A stretch of DNA of 36,963 bases, from assembly GCA_020425695.1 (NCBI GenBank), contig JAGQRE010000023.1, positions 1 through 36,963 of the forward strand, written 5' to 3'. The notes beneath the pieces are model-generated. The model was not told the DNA's origin and searched no databases. It worked only from the letters and a program-made list of their open reading frames with translations. This document shows, one piece after another, positions 15,303 to 22,756 of this stretch. Each line of letters begins with the position of its first letter. The stretch's first letter is position 1. The position numbers and the translations under genes were made by a program. This stretch comes from Planctomycetota bacterium (GTDB taxonomy: Bacteria > Planctomycetota > UBA8742 > UBA2392).

Positions 15303-15618
15303 GTTGCTATCTCAACCGAGGTACTGTTCGCGGCGCAAGGCACTAGCTTCTTCAGTTCTTTTTCATGCGTCCGTGTCTCAGACCTGTAAATCCACGTCTA
15401 GCTGCTGTGATTCGCGAACTGAAGTACAGGGGGTACGCAGTCCACAAACGCCTATATTTATGGGTTTATGCCGACTACACGCGTTTGGAATGGCCAGTCG
15501 GCGATTGCAGTCCAGTTGTTGCGAGGAATAGCTGAAAGTGGCCTAGGGCACTTGCCGCTCAAAAGACCGTTGGGATTAGGCCAATTTTATGTAATTTTAA
15601 CCGCTGAGTGACCGGTCA
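15303..15618. other. Divergent promoter region, no gene
   Basis: 316 nt between the rhomboid-like gene (minus) and the HD-GYP gene (plus). It is AT-richer than its surroundings around 15450-15470 and 15580-15600. It must hold both promoters; only the plus-strand candidate at 15570-15597 could be proposed. No repeats or RNA genes are recognised. Confidence 0.4.
15570..15597 (+). promoter_or_regulatory. Candidate promoter of the FHA-GAF-HD-GYP gene
   Basis: TTGGGA (15570-15575), 16-nt spacer, TAATTT (15592-15597) in an AT-rich patch. The -10 is weak, but it is the best pair upstream. It gives a leader of ~90 nt to the ATG at 15697, or ~15 nt to the GTG at 15619. Confidence 0.35.
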
Positions 15619-15696
15619 GTGCCGATAACTAATCGGACAACCGACGCCATCACGACGAGTAATCACTACATCGACTTCGCAACGGGGCACATAGGT

Positions 15697-17301
15697 ATGA
15701 AGGCGAGTCTGGTAATCCGGGGGGGCTCCAGAGACGGACAGCGTGTTACGCTGACACCGTCCGGGCGGGTCACTTTCGGGCGCTCGCCATCCTGCGAAGA
15801 ACGTTTCGACGAAGACACTCTCAGCCGCGTACACTTCGCCATTGAGGGCAAGGGCAGCTTTTATCTGCTGACCGACATGCAGTCGTCGGCGGGTACCAGC
15901 GTCAACGGCAAGAAGGTCGCCAGCAAGATTCTTCACAACGGTGACCGCATCGTCGCAAGCAACATTGAGTTCGCGTTCAAAGTCACTGACACCTCAAGCA
16001 ACAAGGTTTCCGCCCACAGCGGGCTGCTTGATTCTGAGCCGTCAGCGGCCTCCATTCGTGTTGAGGCCAACTTTGAAGACGGCAGTTTCACCTTTGAAGA
16101 CACTGAAAAAGAGGGTGCGGCTCCGGAAGCTGACACCAGCCAGTTGCTGGGTCGCACCCGCCAGGCACTGCAAACGATCTACCACGTCGGGACCTTGGTC
16201 TACACGCAGGAAAGCCTCGACCGCGTCTGCCACACCATCATGGATGTGGCCATGGAAACGCTGGACCCGGACCGTGGCTTTCTGGTCATGTACGACCCGG
16301 ACGACAAAGTACTTGAGCCTGTTGTCGTACGCCGCAAGCGCAACGGAAATGGCAACGGCTCGGCCTCACGCAGCACGCGCCTCTTGCGCGCCGTTGATGA
16401 CGAGCTGACACTTTGCCGCCCGATCATCCTGCATAGCGTGAAAAAAGGCCTGAGCGTCATCAGCGACGCCGTATACCCCGAAACCGGCGACGCCAACAGC
16501 AAACACATCAAGAGCGCGATGTGCGTACCTGTGCGCACGAACACCGACATCATTGGCGCGATCTACCTTGATCGCGTGGACAATGATGAAGCCTTCCACC
16601 AGCACCAACTTGAGCTACTAGCGGGCATCGGGCGGCAGGCCGGTATCGCTGTCGAGCGCGCCAAGATGCTCGAAGAGATGGAAGGGCTGTTCTACAGCTG
16701 CGTACGCGCGCTGGTCACCAGCATTGAAGCCAAGGACCAGTACACCCACGGACACAGCGAACGCGTGACGGCCTTTGCCGTAACACTCGCTGAAGAGATG
16801 CAGCTCGATGCCGAGACACTCGACAACGTGCGCCTGGGCGCGCTGCTGCACGACGTCGGCAAGATCGGCGTGGCCGAGAAGATCTTGACCAAGCCGAGCC
16901 GCCTGACACCTGATGAAGTGAAGATCATCCGCCAGCACCCGGCCCGCGGCGGCGAGATCCTGAGCCATATCGGGAACATCCCCGGCGTGATCGCGGCCGT
17001 GAAGCATCACCACGAGATGTACAACGGGCTGGGCTACCCGGATGGGCTGGTCGGTGAAGAGATTCCGCAGACAGCGCGGATTGTCGCTTTGGCCGATGCC
17101 TTCGATGCCATGACCAGCAACCGCAGCTACCGCCGCAATTTCGATGTGGACGAAGCCATCAGCGAGTTCACCCGTTGCTCCGGCGACCAGTTCGACCCGG
17201 AAGTCTGCGAAGTCATGATCAAGCTGCTAAGAGACGGGCGCATCATCCCGTGCAACGAGCTGTTCGCCAAAGGCATCGACATCTCCAAGTCGATCTACTA
17301 G
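15697..17301 (+). CDS. FHA-GAF-HD-GYP domain signalling protein (probable cyclic-di-GMP phosphodiesterase)
   Basis: 534 aa from the ATG at 15697; the frame also allows GTG 15619, which adds 26 unconserved residues. Domains: FHA phosphothreonine-binding (~1-90: GRVTFGRSPSCEERF, DTLSRVHFAI, SSAGTSVNG), linker, GAF sensor (~150-320), then HD-GYP (~335-520). The metal-binding set is visible: HGHSERV, LLHDVGKIGV, HPARGGEI, KHHHEMYNGLGYPDGL, and ALADAFDAMTSNRSYR. HD-GYP enzymes hydrolyse c-di-GMP to pGpG or GMP. The FHA input suggests control by a Ser/Thr kinase through a phosphothreonine partner, with GAF as a ligand sensor (inference). No GGDEF partner is nearby. The stop CTAG is shared with the convergent rpe. 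Confidence 0.92.
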   Translation: MKASLVIRGGSRDGQRVTLTPSGRVTFGRSPSCEERFDEDTLSRVHFAIEGKGSFYLLTDMQSSAGTSVNGKKVASKILHNGDRIVASNIEFAFKVTDTSSNKVSAHSGLLDSEPSAASIRVEANFEDGSFTFEDTEKEGAAPEADTSQLLGRTRQALQTIYHVGTLVYTQESLDRVCHTIMDVAMETLDPDRGFLVMYDPDDKVLEPVVVRRKRNGNGNGSASRSTRLLRAVDDELTLCRPIILHSVKKGLSVISDAVYPETGDANSKHIKSAMCVPVRTNTDIIGAIYLDRVDNDEAFHQHQLELLAGIGRQAGIAVERAKMLEEMEGLFYSCVRALVTSIEAKDQYTHGHSERVTAFAVTLAEEMQLDAETLDNVRLGALLHDVGKIGVAEKILTKPSRLTPDEVKIIRQHPARGGEILSHIGNIPGVIAAVKHHHEMYNGLGYPDGLVGEEIPQTARIVALADAFDAMTSNRSYRRNFDVDEAISEFTRCSGDQFDPEVCEVMIKLLRDGRIIPCNELFAKGIDISKSIY

Positions 17302-17936
17302 GCCACCCGTAAGCTTTTGATTCTTTCAGCGTAGTCGCCGCCGAAGACGTAGCTGCCGGCTACTATTACGTTAGCGCCTGCCTTCACTGCCTCGTGGATC
17401 GTTTCGCCGTTGATGCCGCCGTCGATTTCTATGTCGAGCTCGGGTGCCAACTGGCGGGCGGCGCGGACGGTTTCCAGAACCTTGGCGATGAACTTTTGGC
17501 CGCCGAAGCCAGGCCAGACGCTCATGACCAGCAGCATGTCGATCTGATCCAGCCACGGTTTCACGGCTTCGATCGTTGTGTCCGGGTTTACCACCAGGCC
17601 GGGCTTCACGCCGTGCTTGCGGATATCAGCGAGCGTGTCGCCTATTGGCGCGTTGGATTCGATGTGAATGGTCAGGTAGTCCGCTCCGGCCTCGGCGAAG
17701 GCTTCTACATAGCGTTGCGGGTCGGTCATCATCAGGTGACAGTCCAGCGGCTTCGTGGCGACGCTCTTGATAGCCTTCACGACGGGCGGGCCGATGGTCA
17801 GGTTCGGCACAAAGTGCGCGTCCATCACATCGACGTGCAGCAGGTCAGCACCGGCGGCTTCGATGGCGCGGACTTCTTCACCAATACGGGCGAAGTCGCA
17901 GGACAAAAGTGACGGAGCAATCTTCAGTTCAGGCAT
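17298..17936 (-). CDS. rpe: Ribulose-phosphate 3-epimerase
   Basis: 212 aa TIM-barrel enzyme that interconverts ribulose 5-phosphate and xylulose 5-phosphate in the pentose phosphate or Calvin pathway. Motifs: KIAPSLLSCDFARIGEE at the N-terminus, LHVDVMDAHFVPNLTIGPP (metal ligands His and Asp), KPLDCHLMMTDP, MSVWPGFGGQKFI (usual form MTVNPGFGGQ, so Asn is Trp here) and EIDGGINGETI. The ATG at 17936 was chosen because the conserved PELKIAPS begins there; an upstream extension to 18005 would be encoded by the repeat region and is unlikely. Same strand as pgk, 93 nt downstream of it, with an inverted heptamer repeat between them. Confidence 0.93.
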   Translation of the reverse strand: MPELKIAPSLLSCDFARIGEEVRAIEAAGADLLHVDVMDAHFVPNLTIGPPVVKAIKSVATKPLDCHLMMTDPQRYVEAFAEAGADYLTIHIESNAPIGDTLADIRKHGVKPGLVVNPDTTIEAVKPWLDQIDMLLVMSVWPGFGGQKFIAKVLETVRAARQLAPELDIEIDGGINGETIHEAVKAGANVIVAGSYVFGGDYAERIKSLRVA

Positions 17937-17951
17937 GGAGTCAGTCCAAAG

Positions 17952-18032
17952 TGGCTGGTGATTGGTGGCTAGTGTCTGGAGACTACCGAAGACACGCTTG
18001 CGCACCAGCCACTAACCACCATCCACCAGTCA
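17952..18032. repeat. Inverted heptanucleotide repeat between rpe and pgk
   Basis: Plus strand 17952-17979 is four 7-mers: TGGCTGG, TGATTGG, TGGCTAG, TGTCTGG. Read on the minus strand, 18032-18005 is TGACTGG, TGGATGG, TGGTTAG, TGGCTGG. The two 28-nt arms match at 23 positions and are separated by 25 nt, so they can fold into a long imperfect hairpin. The right arm includes the pgk stop codon (TGA, 18032-18030). Heptanucleotide short tandem repeats are known from cyanobacteria; this is a similar class but not the same unit. Confidence 0.65.
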
Positions 18033-19226
18033 CTTGATTAGCGCAGCGAGCGCCGGCATTTCTGCGCCTTGCAGCAACGTCAGGCTGGCGCCGCCGCCGG
18101 TGCTTACGTGGCTTACCTTTTCGGCAACGTCGAAGTGTTCGACGGCTGAGGCGCTGTCGCCGCCGCCAATGACACTGAACGCGCCTTCGCTCGTGGCGTC
18201 TGCGATTGCGCGCACGACGATCTGCGTCCCGTTGCTGAAACGCTCTTTCTCGAACACGCCCATGGGGCCGTTAAACAGGATGGTCTTGGCTCGCTTGATT
18301 GCGTCAGCGTAACGCGTGGCGGTATTGTCGCCGATATCGAACGCAGCCTTGCCGTCTGGCACGTCGCCGTTGACTTCCTCAACGCCCTCGGCGTCGATGC
18401 TGTCCCCCACCACATGGTCCGACGGCAGGTGCACGATCACGCCAAGCTCGCTGGCCTTCGCCAGGATCGCCTTGCAGTCATCAACCAGCGTGTCGTCGCA
18501 CAGGCTGTTGCCAATGCCGATACCCTGCGACAGCAGGAACGTGTAGGCCATTCCGCCACCGATGCAGACCTCGTTGACCTTCGGCAGCAGGTTGTTGATC
18601 AGCGGGATCTTGTCACTCACCTTCGCACCGCCGAGCACGGCCAGGCACGGGCGTGCGGGATTATCGAGAACTTTGGCCATGGCGTCCACCTCGGCCTTCA
18701 CCAGCAGTCCCGCCGCGCTTGGCAGTAGTTTCGCAGGCCAAACCATGCTGGCATCGCTGCGGTGGCAGGTGCCGAAAGCGTCGTTCACGTAGGCATCGGC
18801 CAGCGACGCCAGTTGCTTGCCGAATTCTTCAGAGCCTTTGCTTTCGGATTCGTGAAAACGAAGATTCTCAAGCAGCACGGCCGCGCCTTCGTGTATGCCG
18901 CTGACGCTCTTCTTCGTCTGGTCGCCAACACAATCCGGCAATAGAGAAACGTCAGCGCCGAGAAGTTCCGACAGGCGTTTCGCGACGGGCGCGAGCGAAT
19001 ATTTCTTTTCGAAACCGTTTCCGGCCGGGCGTCCAAGGTGGCAGGCAAGAATCAGCTTCGCACCTTTGCCCAGTAGCAACTGGATGGTGGGCAGGGCGGC
19101 CGTGATGCGCTGGTCGCTCGTAATCGACTCACCGTCCAGCGGCACATTGAAGTCAGCACGCATGAACACATGCTTGCCGTTCAGGTCACCCAGCGAATCA
19201 ATGTCCGGAATCTTCGAGAAGTCCAT
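18030..19226 (-). CDS. pgk: Phosphoglycerate kinase
   Basis: 398 aa, standard length. It transfers phosphate between 1,3-bisphosphoglycerate and ADP in glycolysis/gluconeogenesis. Visible: VFMRADFNVPLDGE (substrate-binding N-domain), SDQRITAALPTI, ACHLGRP, GTCHRSDASM, VLGGAKVSDKI, NGPMGVFEKERF, and the nucleotide-binding GGGDSASAVEHF with STGGGASL near the C-terminus. The start at 19226 is supported by AGGGG 7 nt upstream; a longer frame to 19295 would run through the promoter. It is followed by rpe, so pgk-rpe may be one transcript, although the inverted repeat between them could change the downstream level. Confidence 0.96.
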   Translation of the reverse strand: MDFSKIPDIDSLGDLNGKHVFMRADFNVPLDGESITSDQRITAALPTIQLLLGKGAKLILACHLGRPAGNGFEKKYSLAPVAKRLSELLGADVSLLPDCVGDQTKKSVSGIHEGAAVLLENLRFHESESKGSEEFGKQLASLADAYVNDAFGTCHRSDASMVWPAKLLPSAAGLLVKAEVDAMAKVLDNPARPCLAVLGGAKVSDKIPLINNLLPKVNEVCIGGGMAYTFLLSQGIGIGNSLCDDTLVDDCKAILAKASELGVIVHLPSDHVVGDSIDAEGVEEVNGDVPDGKAAFDIGDNTATRYADAIKRAKTILFNGPMGVFEKERFSNGTQIVVRAIADATSEGAFSVIGGGDSASAVEHFDVAEKVSHVSTGGGASLTLLQGAEMPALAALIK

Positions 19227-19263
19227 GTTCAGCCCCTGTACTCGATCAACCTTTTCTTCGTGG

Positions 19264-19269
19264 AGTATA
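19264..19269 (-). promoter_or_regulatory. Probable -10 element of pgk
   Basis: The minus strand reads TATACT, 38 nt upstream of the pgk ATG, within GGACTATACTCC. The -35 is not clear. It resembles the ACTATACT upstream of the mazG-like gene. Confidence 0.45.
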
Positions 19270-19338
19270 GTCCGGCTCAGCAACCGAACTAGCACAACCC
19301 TTGGGGATGCTGCAGTGAGTTAGTTAGACTTTCACGCT

Positions 19339-20067
19339 ATGCACCCGGAAACTTCTAAAAATCATCACAGTAGCGGCGGCGGCAAATTGACGAGTTGGGA
19401 CTTCCCTCACCCGAACCCGTACTTTCCAGATCCGCCTCGCCCAGTCGCACGGCTGGGCTGCCTTGGGCCGTTTCTGGCTCTCGGTTTGGCTTTCTTAGTG
19501 CTGCTTGGATACGCCTACATTGCGAAGGAATACCCGCTCGTCGCTTTCGGGCTGTTGGCCTTGGTGCTCATTCTGATTGGGATTTCTTTCGTGCTTGCAA
19601 ATGACCGATGGGAGGCCAAACCATGGCGCAAGGGAGTCGTGATTCCGGCGCGAGTCATTCACGCGCCTGTTGGATCGCCCGGCAGTCCCGTTTGGCACTT
19701 GCTTAACTTCGTACCTGGATTGGGGCTACTCGCAACGGCAGTTGTTCAGTTAGCGCTCGCTAGCCGAACAAACGCCACGATTGCCATCTGCATCGAGGGA
19801 CATTCTAGTGTTGTGCACCTGCAGACAAACGCTGACTGGAAGTACTTCCGCGACAACCTTGACGTCTGGGTCTTGGAAAACACCGATGGCACAATCATTC
19901 CGATACAGCGCTGTGCGCCAATTCATTGGCGGCGGCTAAGTGTCCCTCCGGAAGTGTCGGACTGGCTCGACCGCGTCCTGACGCCGGAAGTTCAGTTCAT
20001 GGCGGCCCATCATCGTCACATGCTCTTTGAACGAGCTATGGACGAGGCGGCGAAAGCAAACACGTAG
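19339..20067 (+). CDS. Membrane protein of unknown function
   Basis: 242 aa. A Pro/His-rich N-terminus (HPNPYFPDPPRP) is followed by two adjacent membrane helices (LGPFLALGLAFLVLLGYAYI and VAFGLLALVLILIGISFVLA, residues ~35-85). A soluble region follows with a possible third hydrophobic segment (~115-140) and a C-terminal helical region ending AHHRHMLFERAMDEAAKANT. I do not recognise a family. The order of two helices, then a 'PARVI' strand and a soluble domain, resembles the protein at 25516-26607, but I see no strong sequence identity. No Shine-Dalgarno is present. TTGGGG (19301) with TTAGAC (19324) at 17 nt would give a nearly leaderless mRNA. Divergent from pgk. Confidence 0.6.
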   Translation: MHPETSKNHHSSGGGKLTSWDFPHPNPYFPDPPRPVARLGCLGPFLALGLAFLVLLGYAYIAKEYPLVAFGLLALVLILIGISFVLANDRWEAKPWRKGVVIPARVIHAPVGSPGSPVWHLLNFVPGLGLLATAVVQLALASRTNATIAICIEGHSSVVHLQTNADWKYFRDNLDVWVLENTDGTIIPIQRCAPIHWRRLSVPPEVSDWLDRVLTPEVQFMAAHHRHMLFERAMDEAAKANT

Positions 20068-20423
20068 ACGCATCAACTCAGTCTTTGCCTTTTGGCGACG
20101 GCGAAAGTTGTTTGGCCGTTTGGCATAGGCAGTGCTATTGCGGATTTGTTTCTGCCAACCTTCTGGGATATCTTTCGTTCTAACACCAGACGCATCACCT
20201 GACTCAAGGAGACGACGCACCACACAGAACAGATTCCGGAGGACGGACTCCCATCCAGGCGCAGCACCCCACGGCTGTGCCTCCTCCCACCCACGATTCC
20301 GCAATGCGGACTCCGAAGTTCGGAACCTGGACTGACGCCAAAACCGCAAGGCCGCCTTCAGACTCTCCCGGATCTGCCAATCCACCAAAGGCCTTCACCT
20401 CGGCGTCTCCTGAGTCACCTTCC

Positions 20424-20452
20424 CGGGCCCCTTCAAGGGGCCCGCTTCTTTT
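20424..20452 (+). terminator. Rho-independent terminator
   Basis: CGGGCCCC (20424-20431), loop TTCAA, GGGGCCCG (20437-20444): a perfect 8-bp GC-only stem followed by CTTCTTTT. It acts on the plus strand. It lies 357 nt past the stop of the membrane-protein gene, so either that mRNA has a long 3' UTR or a separate short transcript ends here. Confidence 0.75.
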
Positions 20453-20494
20453 AACTAGCGGACGTGTGGCACACTCTCAAGGATTCTGGGGTGA

Positions 20495-20573
20495 GGGGAT
20501 CAGACCCTGTTTTCGCCCCAGTGGCTTTCATATCGCAGTCTGTGCCCGCGCGGCGAAATCAGGGTCTGCCCCC
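20495..20573. repeat. REP/MITE-like inverted repeat with GGGTCTG arms
   Basis: Arm 1 GGGGATCAGACCCTGTTTTCGCC (20495-20517, described in two parts: GGGGATCAGACCC and TGTTTTCGCC) pairs with arm 2 (20552-20573: GGCGAAATCAGGG plus TCTGCCCCC), with about three mismatches or gaps over 23 nt and a 34-nt spacer. GGGTCAGACCC-type palindromes occur as dispersed repeats in several phyla, sometimes near IS200-like transposases (recollection). No transposase gene is present here. Confidence 0.55.
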
Positions 20574-20593
20574 TTCCCGCCGTCACCTCTCAG

Positions 20594-21019
20594 CTATCCC
20601 GCCATGCGCTGCGGCGCTTCGTCTTTCAGTGCGCGTCGGCGGGCGACTTTGATTTCGATAATTCTCAGGGCCCGGTTCATCAGCGCGTTGGCGACACTCG
20701 GTGAAACCTCCCAGCGAGTCGTGACAGGCTCGCCGCGTTTGCGTGCTTCGTTGCGCTGGCGAGTTTCGGTGCGATTCAGCGCAATGGCCTCGCGGGCGGT
20801 CTCAAGCATCTCGTCCAGGAACTCGAGCTCGGACTGTTCCAGCATCTCGCCTGACGTTTCCAGCAAACGCTGCACGCGCTTACGGATCGGCTTCGCTTGC
20901 GACTCTTCAGTAGCTGTCGAATCCGCGTTCTGGGTTTCAGTCTGGGCTTGTGCCTGCGCTTCGGCCTGTCGCTGCTGCTTGCGTTGCATCCGGCGCAGTT
21001 TGCGTGAACTGTTGGTCAT
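20594..21019 (-). CDS. Small Gln/Ala/Glu-rich coiled-coil protein, unknown function
   Basis: 141 aa. The start at 21019 is supported by GAGGAG 9 nt upstream; a longer frame upstream would overlap the end of gap. The N-terminal third is basic and Gln/Ala-rich (RRMQRKQQRQAEAQAQAQTE), then a Thr/Glu linker, then charged helices (LLETSGEMLEQSELEFLDEML; LNRTETRQRNEARKRG) and a basic C-terminus (LRIIEIKVARRRALKDE). It is predicted to be soluble and helical, possibly nucleic-acid- or protein-binding given its charge pattern. No family recognised. It follows gap on the same strand (85 nt) and is the last gene of that cluster. Confidence 0.6.
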   Translation of the reverse strand: MTNSSRKLRRMQRKQQRQAEAQAQAQTETQNADSTATEESQAKPIRKRVQRLLETSGEMLEQSELEFLDEMLETAREAIALNRTETRQRNEARKRGEPVTTRWEVSPSVANALMNRALRIIEIKVARRRALKDEAPQRMAG

Positions 21020-21104
21020 GATCGTACACTCCTCGACGGCCCATTCCGTCCGTGCAAAGAAGTGTACTTCGACCTGCGACAATCCTGCTGCTAGCGCGCG
21101 ATGC

Positions 21105-22109
21105 CTATAAATACAGTAGTTCGGCCAGCCGGTTGGCGTAGCCCCACTCGTTGTCGTACCAGGCGATGATGCGCACAAGCGTGCTTTGCCCATTGGGTTG
21201 GACGTGCGTCAGTTGCGAATCATAGATCGAGCTGTGCGGGTTTCCGACGATGTCACTGCTGACAAGCGGGTCCGCGCTGTATTCGATCACGCCTTTGTAT
21301 GCGCCCTCCGCAGCCTGCTTGATCGCATCGTTGAGTTCACTGACCCCGACGTTACCTTCCAGCTCAATGACCAACTCGACGTTGCTGCCGTTCACGACAG
21401 GCACGCGCTGGGCCATACCGCTGATGCGCCCGGCCAGTTCCGGCATCACCTGCTCAAACGACACGAGGCTCTCCGTAGTCGTCGGCACGATGTTCTGTGC
21501 GCCCGCCCGCCCCCTGCGCGGGTCGCGTTCGTGCCCGCCATCAACCATGTTCTGGGCGCTGGTATAGGCATGAACGGTCATCATGTAGCCGCGCTGCACC
21601 TGCCAGCGCTCATGCAGCGTCTTCAGGATCGGGGCATAGCAATGGGCAGTGCAACTGCCCGCACTGATGATGCGATCTTTGGACTGCAGTTCTTGCTGGT
21701 TCACGCCCATCAGGATCGTGCGGTCCGCCACGCCGGACGACAGAGGCTTGCTGACAAACACACGATCGGCGCCGTGCTCAAGAATCGTCTCAAGGTTTTC
21801 GCGGGTGTTGTTTCGCCCTGACGAGTTCACGACGACGTCGCAACCGGACAGTTCACGCGCCGAGAGTCGCTCGCAGTGGGTGAGCGCGACGCGACGCCCG
21901 TTGACCATCAGCGCGCCCTCCTGAATCGACACCTCGCCGGGGAAGCGCCCCATTACGGTGTCGTACTTCAACAGATATGCGAGTTGATCCGCGGGCAATG
22001 GGTCGTTGATTGCAGCGACTTCCGCTTCTTTGCGGGTTTCAAGCAGTCTGAACAGCGCACGACCGACGCGCCCGAAGCCGTTTACGAGAATGCGTTTGGT
22101 ATGAGACAT
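21105..22109 (-). CDS. Glyceraldehyde-3-phosphate dehydrogenase-like, divergent active site
   Basis: 334 aa, normal GAPDH length. N-terminal Rossmann motif VNGFGRVGRALF, NAD-ribose Asp in AAINDPLP, KYDTVMGRF, catalytic Cys153 in SAGSCTAHCYAP (usual form SNASCTTNCLAP), His180 in TVHAYTSAQ (usual TVHAYTNDQ), Arg235 in QRVPVVN, and WYDNEWGYA at the end. The phosphate-site motif TTTGAAK is replaced by TTTESLVSF (~210-217), SAP by SKP, and ECTG by NSSG. The oxidoreductase chemistry is probably retained, but substrate or phosphate handling may differ, so erythrose-4-phosphate or another aldehyde is possible. I leave the symbol empty for that reason. Same-strand cluster with the conserved hypothetical upstream (45 nt). 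Confidence 0.85.
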   Translation of the reverse strand: MSHTKRILVNGFGRVGRALFRLLETRKEAEVAAINDPLPADQLAYLLKYDTVMGRFPGEVSIQEGALMVNGRRVALTHCERLSARELSGCDVVVNSSGRNNTRENLETILEHGADRVFVSKPLSSGVADRTILMGVNQQELQSKDRIISAGSCTAHCYAPILKTLHERWQVQRGYMMTVHAYTSAQNMVDGGHERDPRRGRAGAQNIVPTTTESLVSFEQVMPELAGRISGMAQRVPVVNGSNVELVIELEGNVGVSELNDAIKQAAEGAYKGVIEYSADPLVSSDIVGNPHSSIYDSQLTHVQPNGQSTLVRIIAWYDNEWGYANRLAELLYL

Positions 22110-22154
22110 GCACGGCTTGTAACAGGAGCAAGCGGATGGTTGTAGTGGCGGAGA

Positions 22155-22712
22155 TTACGCCAAGTCTGCGAGGCGATCCTGAATCTGTTCAACACCCTGT
22201 TCATCCAACTCGGGATTGAGCACTTCATACGTTTCGCGCTGGCTGGCCCTTCCGGGTGTTTCAAACACCAGATACTCACGCTTGCCGGATCGCCGTGTGC
22301 CTTTCAACTTGAGCTTCCGCAGGCGCATTAGTCCGAGCGCGGCCACGTATGCGAAACGGTCCAGATCCGGGCGCGAAAACTCTTCGGCCGGCTCGTCGCC
22401 GGGTTCGGTGTTTTCCTCGGCCTTGGTCGGCTCTTCGCCGTCTTTGCGGCGGGCTTTGTGAAACACCTCCCACAATGCGTCAGGGTCAAGCAGGGCCGGC
22501 TTGCGTTTGCTTGAGTGCTCTGTAGGCCACCAGGCGACAAAGCCTGCGTCGCCTTGTCTTTCCCACGCTTCCATGCAGATGTCGATGCGCTGGAAAACAC
22601 CCTCTTGCTCGCCCTCAACCTTCAGGGCGACGATGTACTGCTCGCCATCCTGAAACTCATGCCCCGTAATGGCACACTTGCCCTGCCCCCGGTTGATCTT
22701 GAAATCGCTCAT
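22155..22712 (-). CDS. Conserved hypothetical protein with N-terminal CxxTG motif
   Basis: 185 aa. The N-terminus KCAITGHEFQDGEQYIVAL (residues ~12-30) looks like a small beta domain that begins with a Cys-x-x-(T/S)-G turn; a second Cys follows (IDICMEAWERQG). A conserved-looking WW/P motif (FVAWWPTE), an acidic low-complexity linker (~100-120), a short helical segment (FAYVAALGLMRLRKLKLKG) and a C-terminal YEVLNPELDE follow. I recall proteins of this layout as widespread in Planctomycetota (recollection), function unknown. The start at 22712 was preferred to the longer frame because the conserved Cys motif begins shortly after; an AGGAAA lies rather far upstream. Between the HEAT-like lipoprotein (44 nt) and gap (45 nt). 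Confidence 0.65.
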   Translation of the reverse strand: MSDFKINRGQGKCAITGHEFQDGEQYIVALKVEGEQEGVFQRIDICMEAWERQGDAGFVAWWPTEHSSKRKPALLDPDALWEVFHKARRKDGEEPTKAEENTEPGDEPAEEFSRPDLDRFAYVAALGLMRLRKLKLKGTRRSGKREYLVFETPGRASQRETYEVLNPELDEQGVEQIQDRLADLA

Positions 22713-22756
22713 GCCCGTAAGTTTCCTGCGTTTGTCTTCAGCCCAGCAGCCTGCGA

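Larger units (their letters stand above)
20068..20593. other. Gene-free region with terminator and palindromic repeat
   Basis: 526 nt with no protein I can support. Open frames on both strands have no Shine-Dalgarno, no recognisable motif, and Ser/Arg/Pro-rich composition typical of non-coding GC-rich DNA. The region contains a plus-strand terminator (20424-20452) far from the preceding stop codon and a 22-23 bp inverted repeat (20495-20573). It may hold a degraded gene or mobile-element footprint. Confidence 0.4.

Noticed and set aside
17937-18005. Longer rpe start adding 23 residues
   Set aside because: The extension would be encoded by the repeat-containing spacer and has no Shine-Dalgarno; the conserved enzyme start is at 17936.
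19936-20388. Minus-strand open frame (about 150 codons, Arg/Trp-rich) that could be a transposase remnant
   Set aside because: I tried to match it to IS200/REP-associated transposases and could not find the HUH or catalytic Tyr motifs. It also overlaps the end of a plus-strand gene.
20277-21110. 277-codon plus-strand open frame
   Set aside because: It overlaps the non-coding region, the palindrome and the antisense of a minus-strand gene with a good Shine-Dalgarno. Its composition (Ser/Arg/Pro/Cys-rich) is that of a reverse-strand shadow, and it spans a strong terminator.
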